DNA of 64,000 bases from Martinezella rhizogenes. GTDB taxonomy: Bacteria; Pseudomonadota; Alphaproteobacteria; Rhizobiales; Rhizobiaceae. The DNA lies in contig JAAMEZ010000006.1 in assembly GCA_013322215.1 (NCBI GenBank), forward strand, positions 434,001 to 498,000, in the 5' to 3' direction. The stretch's first letter is position 1, and the number at the start of each line of letters is the position of its first letter. The notes below the pieces were generated by a model. The model saw nothing but the letters and a program-made list of their open reading frames with translations, had not been told where the DNA came from and made no database searches. Shown one piece after another: positions 9,381 through 18,266 of this stretch. The translations under genes were made by a program, and so were the position numbers.

Positions 9381-10952
9381 TCACACCTCGCCGACAGCAC
9401 GCTCGGCTGCAGCGATATCGGCCTGACGCTTGGCAATCATGTCACCGATCGGCGGCCCCTGGAAACGGCGCTTTTCAAAGGCAAACCAGATGATTGCGGT
9501 CAGTACCAGGAAGCCGATTGTGATGTAGAGCGCCCATTCATTCGGCGGCTGCACGCCGATGATGAAAATGATCGCCATAGCAATGATCACCAGAACCGAG
9601 ACCAGCTTATAGGTGCCGATACCCATGTTCCACGGCCCCATCTTCGGCCATTTCGCGGTTCCGATCGCCTTGATGCCGAGGACGATCGGCACGGTGAAGG
9701 AGAGGAACAGGAAGATGACGGTGCACGACACGACGATGGTGTAGGCAGAAGAGCCGGCGATCGTGACGAGCGAAGCGCCCCAGACGAACAGGACCGCAAG
9801 AATCGCGGCCGTCCAGATGGCGACGGAAGGCGTGCGGAACCTCGGGCTGACGCTGGCAAGCGACTTCGAGAATGGCAGGCCGCCGTCACGCGAGAAGGCA
9901 TAGATCATGCGCGATGCGGATGTCACGGTCGCAAGGCCGCACAGCAGCTGCGAGATGAAGATCGCAACGTAGAGGATATTGGCGACGACGGGGTTGGTGA
10001 TGCTGTTGATCGTCCAGAAGAAGACGTTCCAGCCCTGCTTCGATGCCTCGTTCATGTCCGGGATCGCCAGGAGGAAGGCCAGCAGCATGATGTAGCCGAA
10101 CAACGACGACCACCAGACCGAGGAGACCATGCCGCGCGGTACGGAGCTGGAGGCCTTTACGGTCTCTTCGGACGTATGCGCAGAGGCGTCATAACCCGTG
10201 ATCGTGTAGATCGGCAACAACAGACCAAGGGCGAAGACGTACCAGATATTGTCCATCTTCGGCCAAACGGAAGCATCACCTTCCGGCGTGCCGGAATAGT
10301 TGGTGAAAGTCCAGATGCGGCTGATGTCCCAGCTCTTCACACCGATCAGGCAGACGATGGTCAGCGCGATTGCGGCAGCGAAGATCAGGTAGCCGGACAT
10401 GTCGGTCAGTTTTGCCGTGAGCCTGATGCCGAAGTGATTGATCAAGGCTTGCAGGCCGGTGATGATGGCGACGAAAATGATCTGGTTGGCAAAACCGGCC
10501 GAAGTGTTGGTATCGACGGCGATGCCGAACCAGGGGGCGATGGAGCCGCTGAAGAAGCCCCAGGTACCCACATTGATCGCGCCAAGCACGGTGATCAGGC
10601 CAAGAAGATTGAGCCAAGCCGTCAGCCAGCCGGTGAAGCGGTTGCCGAGGATCGAACCCCAGTGATAGAGGCCACCGGCGGTGGGATAGGCCGAGGAAAT
10701 CTGCGCCATCGAGAGCGCGAAAACACCCGAAATCAGGCAGCCAAGCGGCCACCCGATACCGATTGCGGCACCGCCTGCACCCGACGTTGCCTGTGCGAGC
10801 GAGTTGATACCGCCTGATAGAATGCAGATGATGGAGAAGGAAATGGCGAAATTCGAGAATGAACTCATGCGCCGTTCCAGCTCCTGGGCATAGCCCATGG
10901 AGTGCAGAATATGAATATCCTGCTTTTTGTCTAACTCTGAATAATCAGACAT
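9381..10952 (-). CDS. APC-family amino acid/amine permease
   Basis: 523-aa inner-membrane transporter of the amino acid-polyamine-organocation superfamily with about 12 membrane segments, related to GABA/choline-type (AAT/Uga4-like) permeases. The first segment region reads FAISFSIICILSGGINSLA; the conserved glycine-rich unwound helix and SAYPTAGGLYHWGSILG follow, and SGYDASAHTSEET-like residues (ITGYDASAHTSEETVKA) lie mid-protein. A GGGGGAATGGC ribosome-binding site supports the ATG at 10952. It lies between the amidohydrolase and glutamine-synthetase-like genes, about 126 bases from each. Likely it imports the amine or amino acid the operon breaks down; the exact substrate is unknown. Confidence 0.88.
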   Translation of the reverse strand: MSDYSELDKKQDIHILHSMGYAQELERRMSSFSNFAISFSIICILSGGINSLAQATSGAGGAAIGIGWPLGCLISGVFALSMAQISSAYPTAGGLYHWGSILGNRFTGWLTAWLNLLGLITVLGAINVGTWGFFSGSIAPWFGIAVDTNTSAGFANQIIFVAIITGLQALINHFGIRLTAKLTDMSGYLIFAAAIALTIVCLIGVKSWDISRIWTFTNYSGTPEGDASVWPKMDNIWYVFALGLLLPIYTITGYDASAHTSEETVKASSSVPRGMVSSVWWSSLFGYIMLLAFLLAIPDMNEASKQGWNVFFWTINSITNPVVANILYVAIFISQLLCGLATVTSASRMIYAFSRDGGLPFSKSLASVSPRFRTPSVAIWTAAILAVLFVWGASLVTIAGSSAYTIVVSCTVIFLFLSFTVPIVLGIKAIGTAKWPKMGPWNMGIGTYKLVSVLVIIAMAIIFIIGVQPPNEWALYITIGFLVLTAIIWFAFEKRRFQGPPIGDMIAKRQADIAAAERAVGEV

Positions 10953-11078
10953 GCCATTCCCCCTAAAGCCCGGTCGTCCGCGGGATTGCGGAGAACCATG
11001 TGTCACATTGACCGCTGGCGTTTTGCCATGCGGCCCGATCGCAGTTGAACTGCTCCCCGGGGTCTTTTTCTTTTATGC

Positions 11079-11846
11079 TCAGACTTCCAGACTGCTCTGG
11101 AGAAGCCCCGTCAGATAATCGGCCATGACCCCTTGGCCGACGTCATCTCGAATGAGGTCGTTGCGGACCTCGATCATTACATTATGCAAACCATTGGCGA
11201 GCCCATGCAGCTTCAACGTATGGGTCACACCATCTTCAGGTCCGTAAGGCTGGTTGCGCTCTGTCTGATAGAGCGGCGCCTCAGCCGCGGCATCCAGCAT
11301 GCGATCGGCCAGCCAACGGTCTTCGTCATGCAGAATGCCAAGCTCCACTGCCCGTGGTTTGCCATTATAGACCGGCGTGAAGCTGTGGATTGTCACGATC
11401 ACGGTTTTTTGTCCGCGCGCCGCCCGCTCCTTCAAGAGCGCCCGAATGCGATCGTGAAACGGAATGTAGAGCCCTTCCGTACGCGCCTGCCTATCCGCCT
11501 CGCCCAGATGCTGGTTGCCGGGGATTGTATAGATCTCGCTCGTCTCCGGCATGGCACCAGCGCTTTCCGGCGGCCGGTTGCAATCATAAATCAGCCGGGA
11601 GAAGCGCTGAAAAACCAAGGTGGCATTCAAGCCAGCGGAAATTCCTCTTGCAACCGCGAGTGCGCCCGGATCCCAGGCGATATGGCTGGAAAGCGCCTCG
11701 ACGGAAAGCCCAAGATCGCCGAACCGCTCCGGAAGCGCGAAAGAGGCATGCTCGCAGACAAGCAGGACCGCACTGCTTCCTTCCGGTCTTTCGACCGCAA
11801 CACAATTGCCGTCCGCCTTCGTCAAAATGCCTTGCTGCGCAAGCAT
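11079..11846 (-). CDS. N-formylglutamate amidohydrolase family protein
   Basis: 255-aa member of the N-formylglutamate amidohydrolase (HutG/FGase) family, zinc-dependent enzymes that cleave an N-acyl group from glutamate-type substrates. Family hallmarks: LLVCEHASFALPE near residue 30, HIAWDPGALAVAR near 55, RLIYDCNRP near 85, VTIHSFTPVYNGKPR near 150, and the C-terminal VMIEVRNDLIRDD. No other hut genes are nearby, so histidine degradation is unlikely. First gene of the minus-strand run and divergent from a MurR/RpiR regulator. In this setting it may hydrolyse a gamma-glutamyl or N-acyl product of the pathway, replacing PuuD/IpuF; this is inference. Confidence 0.85.
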   Translation of the reverse strand: MLAQQGILTKADGNCVAVERPEGSSAVLLVCEHASFALPERFGDLGLSVEALSSHIAWDPGALAVARGISAGLNATLVFQRFSRLIYDCNRPPESAGAMPETSEIYTIPGNQHLGEADRQARTEGLYIPFHDRIRALLKERAARGQKTVIVTIHSFTPVYNGKPRAVELGILHDEDRWLADRMLDAAAEAPLYQTERNQPYGPEDGVTHTLKLHGLANGLHNVMIEVRNDLIRDDVGQGVMADYLTGLLQSSLEV

Positions 11847-11942
11847 CGGAGACGCCCCATTGCCGATTAATAAAATGTTTATAAGAAAAGAATTCTTCAG
11901 GTTTTCGTCGCTGTCAACTGGAAACTGAAATTATTTCTTCAT

Positions 11943-11980
11943 TTGTGACATTGACTCGAAATGTGACAGCGTTGTTATAT
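11943..11980 (+). promoter_or_regulatory. Candidate promoter with TGTGACA direct repeats in the divergent region
   Basis: Two direct repeats (TTGTGACA at 11943 and ATGTGACA at 11961) lie 18 bases apart and flank or overlap a plausible -35 (TTGACT, 11951) and -10 (TTATAT, 11975). The site lies between the amidohydrolase and MurR/RpiR genes, where an autoregulatory operator would be expected. Confidence 0.45.
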
Positions 11981-12026
11981 CCTAAGAGGAAAGCGGCATC
12001 AGACCGTCCCGGGGAGCAAAAATCGA

Positions 12027-12899
12027 GTGAACAATGCGTCGAAGACAGTTTCGGACGTGATCAACGCGCGCTTTGACACGCTGACGCGCGCCGAAAAGCA
12101 GCTCGCCAAGAGCCTGCTCGACAACTATCCCGTTTCCGGGCTGGGCAGCATTACCACCGTTGCAGAGAATGCGCGGGTTTCGACACCGACGGTCGCGCGC
12201 ATGGTGCAGAAGCTCGGATACAAAGGCTATCCGGACTTCCAGGCCCATCTTCATCAAGAGGTCGAGGCAACGATCTCCAACCCGCTGACGAAGCACGATC
12301 GCTGGGCGTCTAATGCGCCAGGCACGCATATCCTCAATCGTTTCGCCGACGCTATCATGGGCAACCTGCGACAGACCCTGTCGGATATCGATGTGGCGAC
12401 GTTCGACGGCGTTGCGGCACTGCTGTCGGAGAGGAAACGCGGCCTCTATTTCGTGGGGGGGCGCATTACGGGGGCGCTTGCCGAGTATTTCTTCACCCAT
12501 ATGCAGGTCATCCGACCCAACACGACGCTGCTTTCTTCCAATTCAAGCACCTGGCCGCAATATGTCCTGAACATGAATCCGGGCGATCTGCTCGTCATAT
12601 TCGACATCAGGCGTTACGAGCAGGAAATGGTCAATCTGGCCGCCGCCGCCCGCCGCCGCGGCGCCGAAATCATCGTCTTCACCGACCAGTGGGCAACGCC
12701 TGCCGCCAAGCATGCGAAATACACGTTTCGCGTGCAGATCGAGGCGCCGTCCGCTTGGGATTCGTCGGTTGTCACTCTCTTTATCGTCGAAGCCCTAATC
12801 GAAGCCGTGCAAAGCTCGACATGGGACGAGACAAGCGAGCGCATGAAGACACTGGAAGGTCTTTTCGAACAAACAAAGTTGTTTCGCAAGCTAAGCTGA
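12027..12899 (+). CDS. MurR/RpiR family transcriptional regulator
   Basis: 290-aa repressor-type regulator: an N-terminal HTH_6 domain (about 1-80, LGSITTVAENARVSTPTVAR helix-turn-helix) and a C-terminal SIS domain (about 120-260), which in this family binds phosphosugars or other small ligands. GGGGAG ten bases before the GTG start at 12027 supports it. It is transcribed away from the amidohydrolase gene and lies upstream of an ABC importer on the same strand, so it probably controls both the uptake genes and the divergent catabolic genes. RpiR proteins also control non-sugar pathways, and the ligand cannot be named. A 190-base gap separates it from the solute-binding protein. Confidence 0.88.
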   Translation: MNNASKTVSDVINARFDTLTRAEKQLAKSLLDNYPVSGLGSITTVAENARVSTPTVARMVQKLGYKGYPDFQAHLHQEVEATISNPLTKHDRWASNAPGTHILNRFADAIMGNLRQTLSDIDVATFDGVAALLSERKRGLYFVGGRITGALAEYFFTHMQVIRPNTTLLSSNSSTWPQYVLNMNPGDLLVIFDIRRYEQEMVNLAAAARRRGAEIIVFTDQWATPAAKHAKYTFRVQIEAPSAWDSSVVTLFIVEALIEAVQSSTWDETSERMKTLEGLFEQTKLFRKLS

Positions 12900-12986
12900 A
12901 GGGGAATGAAAACACAAAATAACGGTTCGTGGAGCAGCGTGAAATACAGCGACTGTCATACTTGTCGATTAGAAGCAAAAATCGAC

Positions 12987-13005
12987 TGCGTTTTCAGCAA
13001 ACGCA
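12987..13005. promoter_or_regulatory. 7-bp inverted repeat upstream of the ABC solute-binding gene
   Basis: TGCGTTT, five-base spacer, AAACGCA: a perfect inverted repeat about 85 bases upstream of the GTG start of the solute-binding protein. It could be an operator for the neighbouring RpiR regulator or a leader hairpin. There is no T run after it. Confidence 0.35.
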
Positions 13006-13088
13006 ACGCTTTGAAGTCGTCACACAACCTTCATGTAACGTCATTAACAGCAACGCCAGACACTGAAAACCCAAAAGGAGGAAATGCA

Positions 13089-14192
13089 GTGATCTCGAAA
13101 ATTCATCGTCTTCTGACAATCTCCACCGCGATGCTCGTCGCTTCGACGGCTATTGCGGCCGCAGAACCGAGCGCCGATCTCATCGCTGCCGCCAAGAAGG
13201 AAGGCACGCTGACCACCATCGCCCTGCCCCACAACTGGTGCGGTTATGGTGACCTGATCGCCGCATTCAAGGCGAAGTACGGTATCGAAGTCAACGAACT
13301 GAACCCGGATGCCGGCTCGGGCGATGAAGTCGAAGCAATCCGCGCCAACAAGGGCAATACCGGCCCGCAGGCTCCGGACGTGATCGACGTTGGTCTCTCT
13401 TTCGGCCCGACCGCCAAGAAGGAAGGCCTGCTGCAGCCTTACAAGGTTTCCACCTGGGATTCCATTCCGGACAGCGCCAAGGATTCCGAAGGCTACTGGT
13501 ACGGCGACTACTACGGCGTTCTCTCCTTCGTCACCAACAAGGACGTCGTAAAGAACCCGCCGAAGGACTGGGCTGACCTCCTGAAGCCGGAATATGCCAA
13601 CACTGTTTCGCTCGCAGGTGACCCGCGCACCTCGAACCAGGCCGTTCAGGCCGTCTACGCCGCCGGCCTCGCTGCCGGCGAGAAGGACGCCACCAAGGTC
13701 GGTGAAGCCGGTCTCGGCTACTTCGCCAAGCTGAACAAGGCAGGCAATTTCGTTCCGGTCATCGGCAAGTCCGCTTCGCTCGCACAGGGCGCTACCCCGA
13801 TCGTCGTCGCATGGGACTACAACGGTCTTTCCTGGCGCGACAGCCTGAACGGCAACCCGCCGGTTGACGTCACCGTTCCGGCTTCGGGCGTTATCGCAGG
13901 CGTTTACGTCCAGGCGATCTCGGCCTTCGCTCCGCATCCGAACGCTGCAAAGCTCTGGATGGAGTTCCTCTATTCCGACGAAGGCCAGATCGGCTGGCTG
14001 AAGGGCTATTGCCACCCGATCCGCTTCAACGACCTGGCGAAGAACAAGAAGGTCCCGCAGGAACTTCTCGACAAGCTGCCGCCGGCCGCTGCCTACGAAA
14101 AGGCCGTATTCCCGACGCTCGACGAGCAGGATGCAGGCAAGGCCGCCATCACCACCAAGTGGGATTCCGTCGTCGGTTCGAACGTACAGTAA
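13089..14192 (+). CDS. ABC transporter solute-binding protein (family 1, PotD/AfuA-like)
   Basis: 367-aa periplasmic binding protein. The GTG at 13089 follows a near-perfect AAAGGAGG site and opens a signal peptide ending in ASTAIAAA; starting at 12906 would put 61 odd residues in front. The mature protein begins PSADLIAAAKKEGTLTTIAL, as in extracellular solute-binding proteins of the iron/polyamine/aminoethylphosphonate-type group, and contains ADLLKPEYANTVSLAGDPRT. It is followed by a hairpin and then two permeases and an ATPase, so it is the recognition subunit of that importer. The ligand is unknown; a small cationic amine would match the nearby catabolic genes. Confidence 0.88.
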   Translation: MISKIHRLLTISTAMLVASTAIAAAEPSADLIAAAKKEGTLTTIALPHNWCGYGDLIAAFKAKYGIEVNELNPDAGSGDEVEAIRANKGNTGPQAPDVIDVGLSFGPTAKKEGLLQPYKVSTWDSIPDSAKDSEGYWYGDYYGVLSFVTNKDVVKNPPKDWADLLKPEYANTVSLAGDPRTSNQAVQAVYAAGLAAGEKDATKVGEAGLGYFAKLNKAGNFVPVIGKSASLAQGATPIVVAWDYNGLSWRDSLNGNPPVDVTVPASGVIAGVYVQAISAFAPHPNAAKLWMEFLYSDEGQIGWLKGYCHPIRFNDLAKNKKVPQELLDKLPPAAAYEKAVFPTLDEQDAGKAAITTKWDSVVGSNVQ

Positions 14193-14207
14193 TCCAACCT
14201 GACATGA

Positions 14208-14241
14208 CCTCCCCGCTTCGGCGGGGAGGTTTTCCGTTTTT
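14208..14241 (+). terminator. Intra-operon hairpin (partial terminator) after the solute-binding gene
   Basis: Perfect 9-bp stem CCTCCCCGC/GCGGGGAGG closed by a TTCG tetraloop and followed by TTTTCCGTTTTT, 15 bases after the stop. Such hairpins within ABC operons often allow the binding protein to be made in excess over the membrane subunits. Confidence 0.8.
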
Positions 14242-14265
14242 CTGACGCCGCGGATTGGGCCAATC

Positions 14266-15159
14266 ATGAGCATCGTCACAACATCGACAGTCAGTTCCAC
14301 TCCCATGATCAACAAGCGTGTGGTTGTCGACTGGCTGGGCATAGCGCCCTTCCTGATCTTCGCGCTGCTGTTCCTGATTCTCCCGACGATCTATCTGATC
14401 GCAGGCGCCTTTCTGACGCCCGACGGCAGCCTGACGTTGAAGAATATCGGTGATCTCTTCACGAAGTCGATCTGGGACTCCTACTGGATCAGCATCAGGG
14501 TGTCGGTGGCTTCCTCTCTCGGTGGCGCATTGATCGGCTTCTACCTTGCCTGGGCCTTGGTCATGGGCGGCTTGCCGGGCTGGGTGCGCCACACGTTTCT
14601 CACCTTTTCCGGCGTTGCCTCCAACTTTGCCGGCGTGCCCCTGGCATTCGCGTTCATCGCCACGATCGGCCGCCTCGGCCTCGTCACCGTGTTGATGAGA
14701 GACTGGTTGGGCTTCAACCTCTATGCGACGGGCTTCAATCTCTACAGCTTCATTGGCCTGACCGTCACCTACATGTACTTCCAGATTCCGCTGATGGTGC
14801 TGATCATCACGCCCGCTCTGGACGGCATGAAGAAGGAATGGCGCGAAGCCGCCTCCATCCTTGGGGCAACCAATCGGCAATATTGGCTCATGGTGGCATT
14901 CCCCATCCTCTGGCCGAGTCTGCTTGGCACGACGCTGCTGCTGTTTGCCAACGCCTTCGGCGCGATCGCAACCGCCATCGCGCTGACGGGCAGCTCGCTG
15001 AACATCATCCCGATCCAGCTCTACGCACAGATCCGCGGCGACGTCCTGCACAACGCCAACCTCGGCTATGCGATGGCTCTCGGTATGATCGTCATAACAG
15101 GCATTTCCAACGTCATTTACATCATCATGCGCATGCGCGCAGAACGGTGGCAGAAATGA
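14266..15159 (+). CDS. ABC transporter permease (first subunit)
   Basis: 297-aa inner-membrane permease of the binding-protein-dependent (PotB/AfuB-like) type with about six membrane segments; the first spans roughly residues 23-45. The cytoplasmic EAA loop that docks the ATPase is visible as EWREAASILGATNRQYW near residue 190. Its last codons overlap the start of the second permease by ATGA. It forms the translocation channel together with that subunit, the binding protein and the ATPase encoded here. Confidence 0.88.
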   Translation: MSIVTTSTVSSTPMINKRVVVDWLGIAPFLIFALLFLILPTIYLIAGAFLTPDGSLTLKNIGDLFTKSIWDSYWISIRVSVASSLGGALIGFYLAWALVMGGLPGWVRHTFLTFSGVASNFAGVPLAFAFIATIGRLGLVTVLMRDWLGFNLYATGFNLYSFIGLTVTYMYFQIPLMVLIITPALDGMKKEWREAASILGATNRQYWLMVAFPILWPSLLGTTLLLFANAFGAIATAIALTGSSLNIIPIQLYAQIRGDVLHNANLGYAMALGMIVITGISNVIYIIMRMRAERWQK

Positions 15160-15944
15160 AGCTGCAGAAATTCTTCGCCTGGATCGCGGTCGTCATCGGC
15201 GCCATCTATTTCATCGTCCCGCTCATCGGCACGCTGGAATTCTCGCTCCGCATGCGCCGCGACGCCTATAGTTTCGACGCCTACGCTTCGGTCTTTTCCG
15301 ACTCGCACTTTCTCTATGCGTTCGGCTATTCCATGCTCATGGCCGTGCTGACCATCATCGTCGGCATGTTGCTCGTGGTTCCCACGGCTTATTGGGTCCG
15401 GCTTCGTTTGCCGCAGCTACGCCCGATCGTCGAATTCATCACCCTGATGCCGCTGGTCATCCCGGCAATCGTCATCGTCTTCGGCTATTTGCGTCTCTAT
15501 AATTCGTCCTCGATCCTGCCTCTGACGGGCTTCGAGCAGACCACGAATTTCCTACTGGTCTGCTCCTATATTGTCTTGTCGCTCCCCTATATGTATCGTT
15601 CGGTCGATACGGCGATGCGCACGATCGACGTCGGCACCCTGACGGAAGCGGCGGAAAGCCTTGGCGCGAAGTGGACGACCATCATGTTCCGCTGCATCTT
15701 CCCCAATGTCATGAGCGGCGTTCTCTCCGGCGCGTTCATCACACTGGCGATCGTCATGGGCGAATTCACGATGGCATCGTTGCTCAATCGGCCGGCTTTC
15801 GGCCCCTACATGCAGCTCGTCGGCGCCAACCAGGCCTATCAGTCCTCGGCACTGGCCATCATCGCGCTTGCAGTGACCTGGCTCAGCATGGGCTTCCTGC
15901 AGCTCGTTTCCCGCTTCTCCAAATTGGCTCCGATTAAGGCGTAA
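15156..15944 (+). CDS. ABC transporter permease (second subunit)
   Basis: 262-aa inner-membrane permease, PotC/AfuB-like, with about six membrane segments starting at FFAWIAVVIGAIYFIVPLI. The EAA-type loop reads TLTEAAESLGAKWTTIMF near residue 165. The ATG at 15156 overlaps the previous permease stop (ATGA), showing translational coupling. The ATPase gene follows after 11 bases. Partner subunit of the same importer. Confidence 0.88.
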   Translation: MKLQKFFAWIAVVIGAIYFIVPLIGTLEFSLRMRRDAYSFDAYASVFSDSHFLYAFGYSMLMAVLTIIVGMLLVVPTAYWVRLRLPQLRPIVEFITLMPLVIPAIVIVFGYLRLYNSSSILPLTGFEQTTNFLLVCSYIVLSLPYMYRSVDTAMRTIDVGTLTEAAESLGAKWTTIMFRCIFPNVMSGVLSGAFITLAIVMGEFTMASLLNRPAFGPYMQLVGANQAYQSSALAIIALAVTWLSMGFLQLVSRFSKLAPIKA

Positions 15945-15955
15945 GGCTCCTCACC

Positions 15956-17017
15956 ATGGCTTTTCTCGAACTCACGCACATCAAGAAGTCCTTCGGCGAT
16001 ATCCACGTCGTTCACGATTTCAATATGAACATCGAGAAGGGAGAATTCATCTCCTTCCTCGGACCTTCGGGTTGCGGCAAGACGACCGTGCTGCGCATGA
16101 TCGCCGGTTTCGAAACACCGACCGCCGGCACCCTGTCGATCAACGGCAAGGATCAGCGGGCGTTAAAACCGAACCAGCGCAATATCGGCATGGTGTTCCA
16201 GGCTTACGCGCTGTTCCCGAACATGACGGTGCACGACAACGTCGCTTTCGGCCTCAAGGTCGCCGGGATGGCGAAGCCCGACATCGACAAGCGCGTCAAG
16301 GAAATGCTTGCTCTCATCAAGCTCGATCACCTCGCCGGCCGCTATCCCTATCAGATGTCCGGCGGCCAGCAGCAGCGCGTGGCGCTCGCCCGCGCCATCG
16401 CGGTCAAGCCGCAGGTCCTCCTGCTCGACGAGCCGCTCTCGGCCCTCGACGCCAAGATCCGTGTATCACTGCGCGAGGAAATCCGCGCCATCCAGCAGCA
16501 GCTGGGCATCACCACGGTTTTCGTGACGCACGATCAGGAAGAAGCTCTGTCGATCTCCGATCGCATCGTCGTCATGAATGCCGGCCGCGCCGACCAGATC
16601 GGCACGCCGTTCGAGATCTATAACACGCCGGCAACGCGCTTCGTCGCCTCCTTCGTCGGTACGCTGAACCTGATCGAGGGCAAGGTCGTCGATCCCGACA
16701 GCAACCGGATCATGATCGGTGATCAGGGCGTGACCCTGAAGCAGTCGGTCACGGCCTACAAGCCGGGCGATACCGTATCGCTCGCCCTGCGTCCGGAAGC
16801 CGGCTCACTGGCGGAATCGGCCAAGGGCGACACGGCGCTGACGGGCGAGGTTTCCTCGGCACACTTCCTGGGCTCCGTCATCCGCACTCGTATGAACGTC
16901 GCTGGCAACACGATTTCCTTCGACATGTTCAACAGCCCCGGCATGATGCCTCCGAGCGTCGGCGAGAAGGTGACGCTGCGCTTCGCCTCCTCCGACCTGC
17001 TGGTCATCCAGGATTGA
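15956..17017 (+). CDS. ABC transporter ATP-binding protein
   Basis: 353-aa ATPase driving the importer. Walker A GPSGCGKTT is at about 36-44, the Q-loop lies in GMVFQAYALFPNMT near 80, the signature is SGGQQQRVALARA near 135, and Walker B LLLDEPLSALDA near 156. A C-terminal TOBE-type domain (about 280-350) is present, as in PotA/UgpC/FbpC-like ATPases. It is the last gene of the operon; a strong terminator follows. Confidence 0.92.
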   Translation: MAFLELTHIKKSFGDIHVVHDFNMNIEKGEFISFLGPSGCGKTTVLRMIAGFETPTAGTLSINGKDQRALKPNQRNIGMVFQAYALFPNMTVHDNVAFGLKVAGMAKPDIDKRVKEMLALIKLDHLAGRYPYQMSGGQQQRVALARAIAVKPQVLLLDEPLSALDAKIRVSLREEIRAIQQQLGITTVFVTHDQEEALSISDRIVVMNAGRADQIGTPFEIYNTPATRFVASFVGTLNLIEGKVVDPDSNRIMIGDQGVTLKQSVTAYKPGDTVSLALRPEAGSLAESAKGDTALTGEVSSAHFLGSVIRTRMNVAGNTISFDMFNSPGMMPPSVGEKVTLRFASSDLLVIQD

Positions 17018-17061
17018 GAAGCCGCCTCGCCTCATAGGGCTAGTTTGAAAAATTATTTGCA

Positions 17062-17090
17062 AACGCCGGGTCAAAAGCCCGGCGTTTTTC
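17062..17090 (+). terminator. Rho-independent terminator of the ABC operon
   Basis: Perfect 9-bp stem AACGCCGGG/CCCGGCGTT with a seven-base loop followed by TTTC. It lies 45 bases after the ATPase stop and just before the FMN riboswitch, insulating the two units. Confidence 0.85.
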
Positions 17091-17125
17091 TTTGATTTCC
17101 ATGAGGGAAAGCATCTATAGTCCAG

Positions 17126-17270
17126 GCGTTCTCAGGGCGGGGTGCAATTCCCCACCGGCGGTATGGGGATTTTCCCCGAGCCCGCGAGCGCCTTCCGAGT
17201 TTTCGGAAGGGTCAGCAGATCCGGTGAGAGGCCGGAGCCGACGGTATAGTCCGGATGGAAGAGAGCAAGC
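17126..17270 (+). ncRNA. FMN riboswitch (RFN element)
   Basis: The conserved RFN blocks are all present in order: GCGTTCTCAGGGCGGGGTGC, AATTCCCCACCGGCGGTA, CCCGCGAGCGCC, a variable stem (CCTTCCGAG/TTCGGAAGG), GTCAGCAGATCCGGTGAGAG, GCCGGAGCCGACGGTATAGT and CCGGATGGAAGAGAGC. FMN binding to this aptamer represses downstream expression. The downstream gene is ribH, so flavin status controls lumazine synthase here. GC-rich sequence after the aptamer (17280-17300) may form the expression platform. Confidence 0.95.
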
Positions 17271-17347
17271 AGGGTCGTACCTCCTCCGCGCGGGGAGTGC
17301 TGCGTTCATGCGTGTTCGCCCAAGGGATAATTGACAACAACCCTTGA

Positions 17348-17836
<489 letters not shown>

Positions 17837-17845
17837 ACCAGCGTA

Positions 17846-17874
17846 GTGGAGGCGCGGTCAAAGCCCGCCTCCAC
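17846..17874 (+). terminator. Hairpin after ribH
   Basis: GTGGAGGCG and CGCCTCCAC form a 9-bp stem with an eleven-base loop, ten bases after the ribH stop. No T run follows, so termination would be weak; it may instead stabilise the ribH message. Confidence 0.45.
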
Positions 17875-17894
17875 GTCACAAGGGAGAAACGTCA

Positions 17895-18245
17895 GTGACC
17901 GTCCTACGCATCATCCCTAACCTCCCCGCCGCCGATCCCGCCACGGCCCGTCTCTTCTACCATGACCTGCTCGGCCTCGACGTCGTCATGGATCACGGCT
18001 GGATCTTGACCTTCGCCTCCGAAGCGGCAACGGTTCCGCAGATCAGCGTTGCCAGCGAAGGCGGTTCGGGAACACTCGTCCCCGATCTCTCCATTGAAGT
18101 CGACGATGTCGACACGCTCTATCAGCGCGCCACCTCCATGGGCTTCGGGATACTGTATGACCTTACGGACGAGCCCTGGGGCGTTCGCCGTTTCTATGTC
18201 CGTGATCCCTTCGGCAAGGTCGTCAACATCCTGTCCCACCGCTAA
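17895..18245 (+). CDS. VOC superfamily (glyoxalase/bleomycin-resistance-like) protein
   Basis: 116-aa single-domain protein of the vicinal oxygen chelate fold. Paired beta-alpha-beta motifs are visible: an N-terminal half with ARLFYHDLLGLDVVMDHGW and a C-terminal half ending WGVRRFYVRDPFGKVVNILS, the usual ending of glyoxalase-like proteins. Members are metalloenzymes (glyoxalase, dioxygenase) or drug-binding proteins, and the substrate is not predictable. A GTG start at 17895 follows AGGGAGAAACGTCA. It may be read together with ribH through the weak hairpin. Confidence 0.8.
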   Translation: MTVLRIIPNLPAADPATARLFYHDLLGLDVVMDHGWILTFASEAATVPQISVASEGGSGTLVPDLSIEVDDVDTLYQRATSMGFGILYDLTDEPWGVRRFYVRDPFGKVVNILSHR

Positions 18246-18266
18246 CGCAAAGCTCGCGGACGCTCT

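Noticed and set aside
11079..11846. Assignment of the amidohydrolase to histidine degradation (hutG)
   Set aside because: No other hut genes are near it and its neighbours point to amine metabolism.
12906..13088. N-terminal extension of the solute-binding protein from ATG 12906
   Set aside because: A near-perfect ribosome-binding site and signal peptide begin at GTG 13089; the extension has neither.
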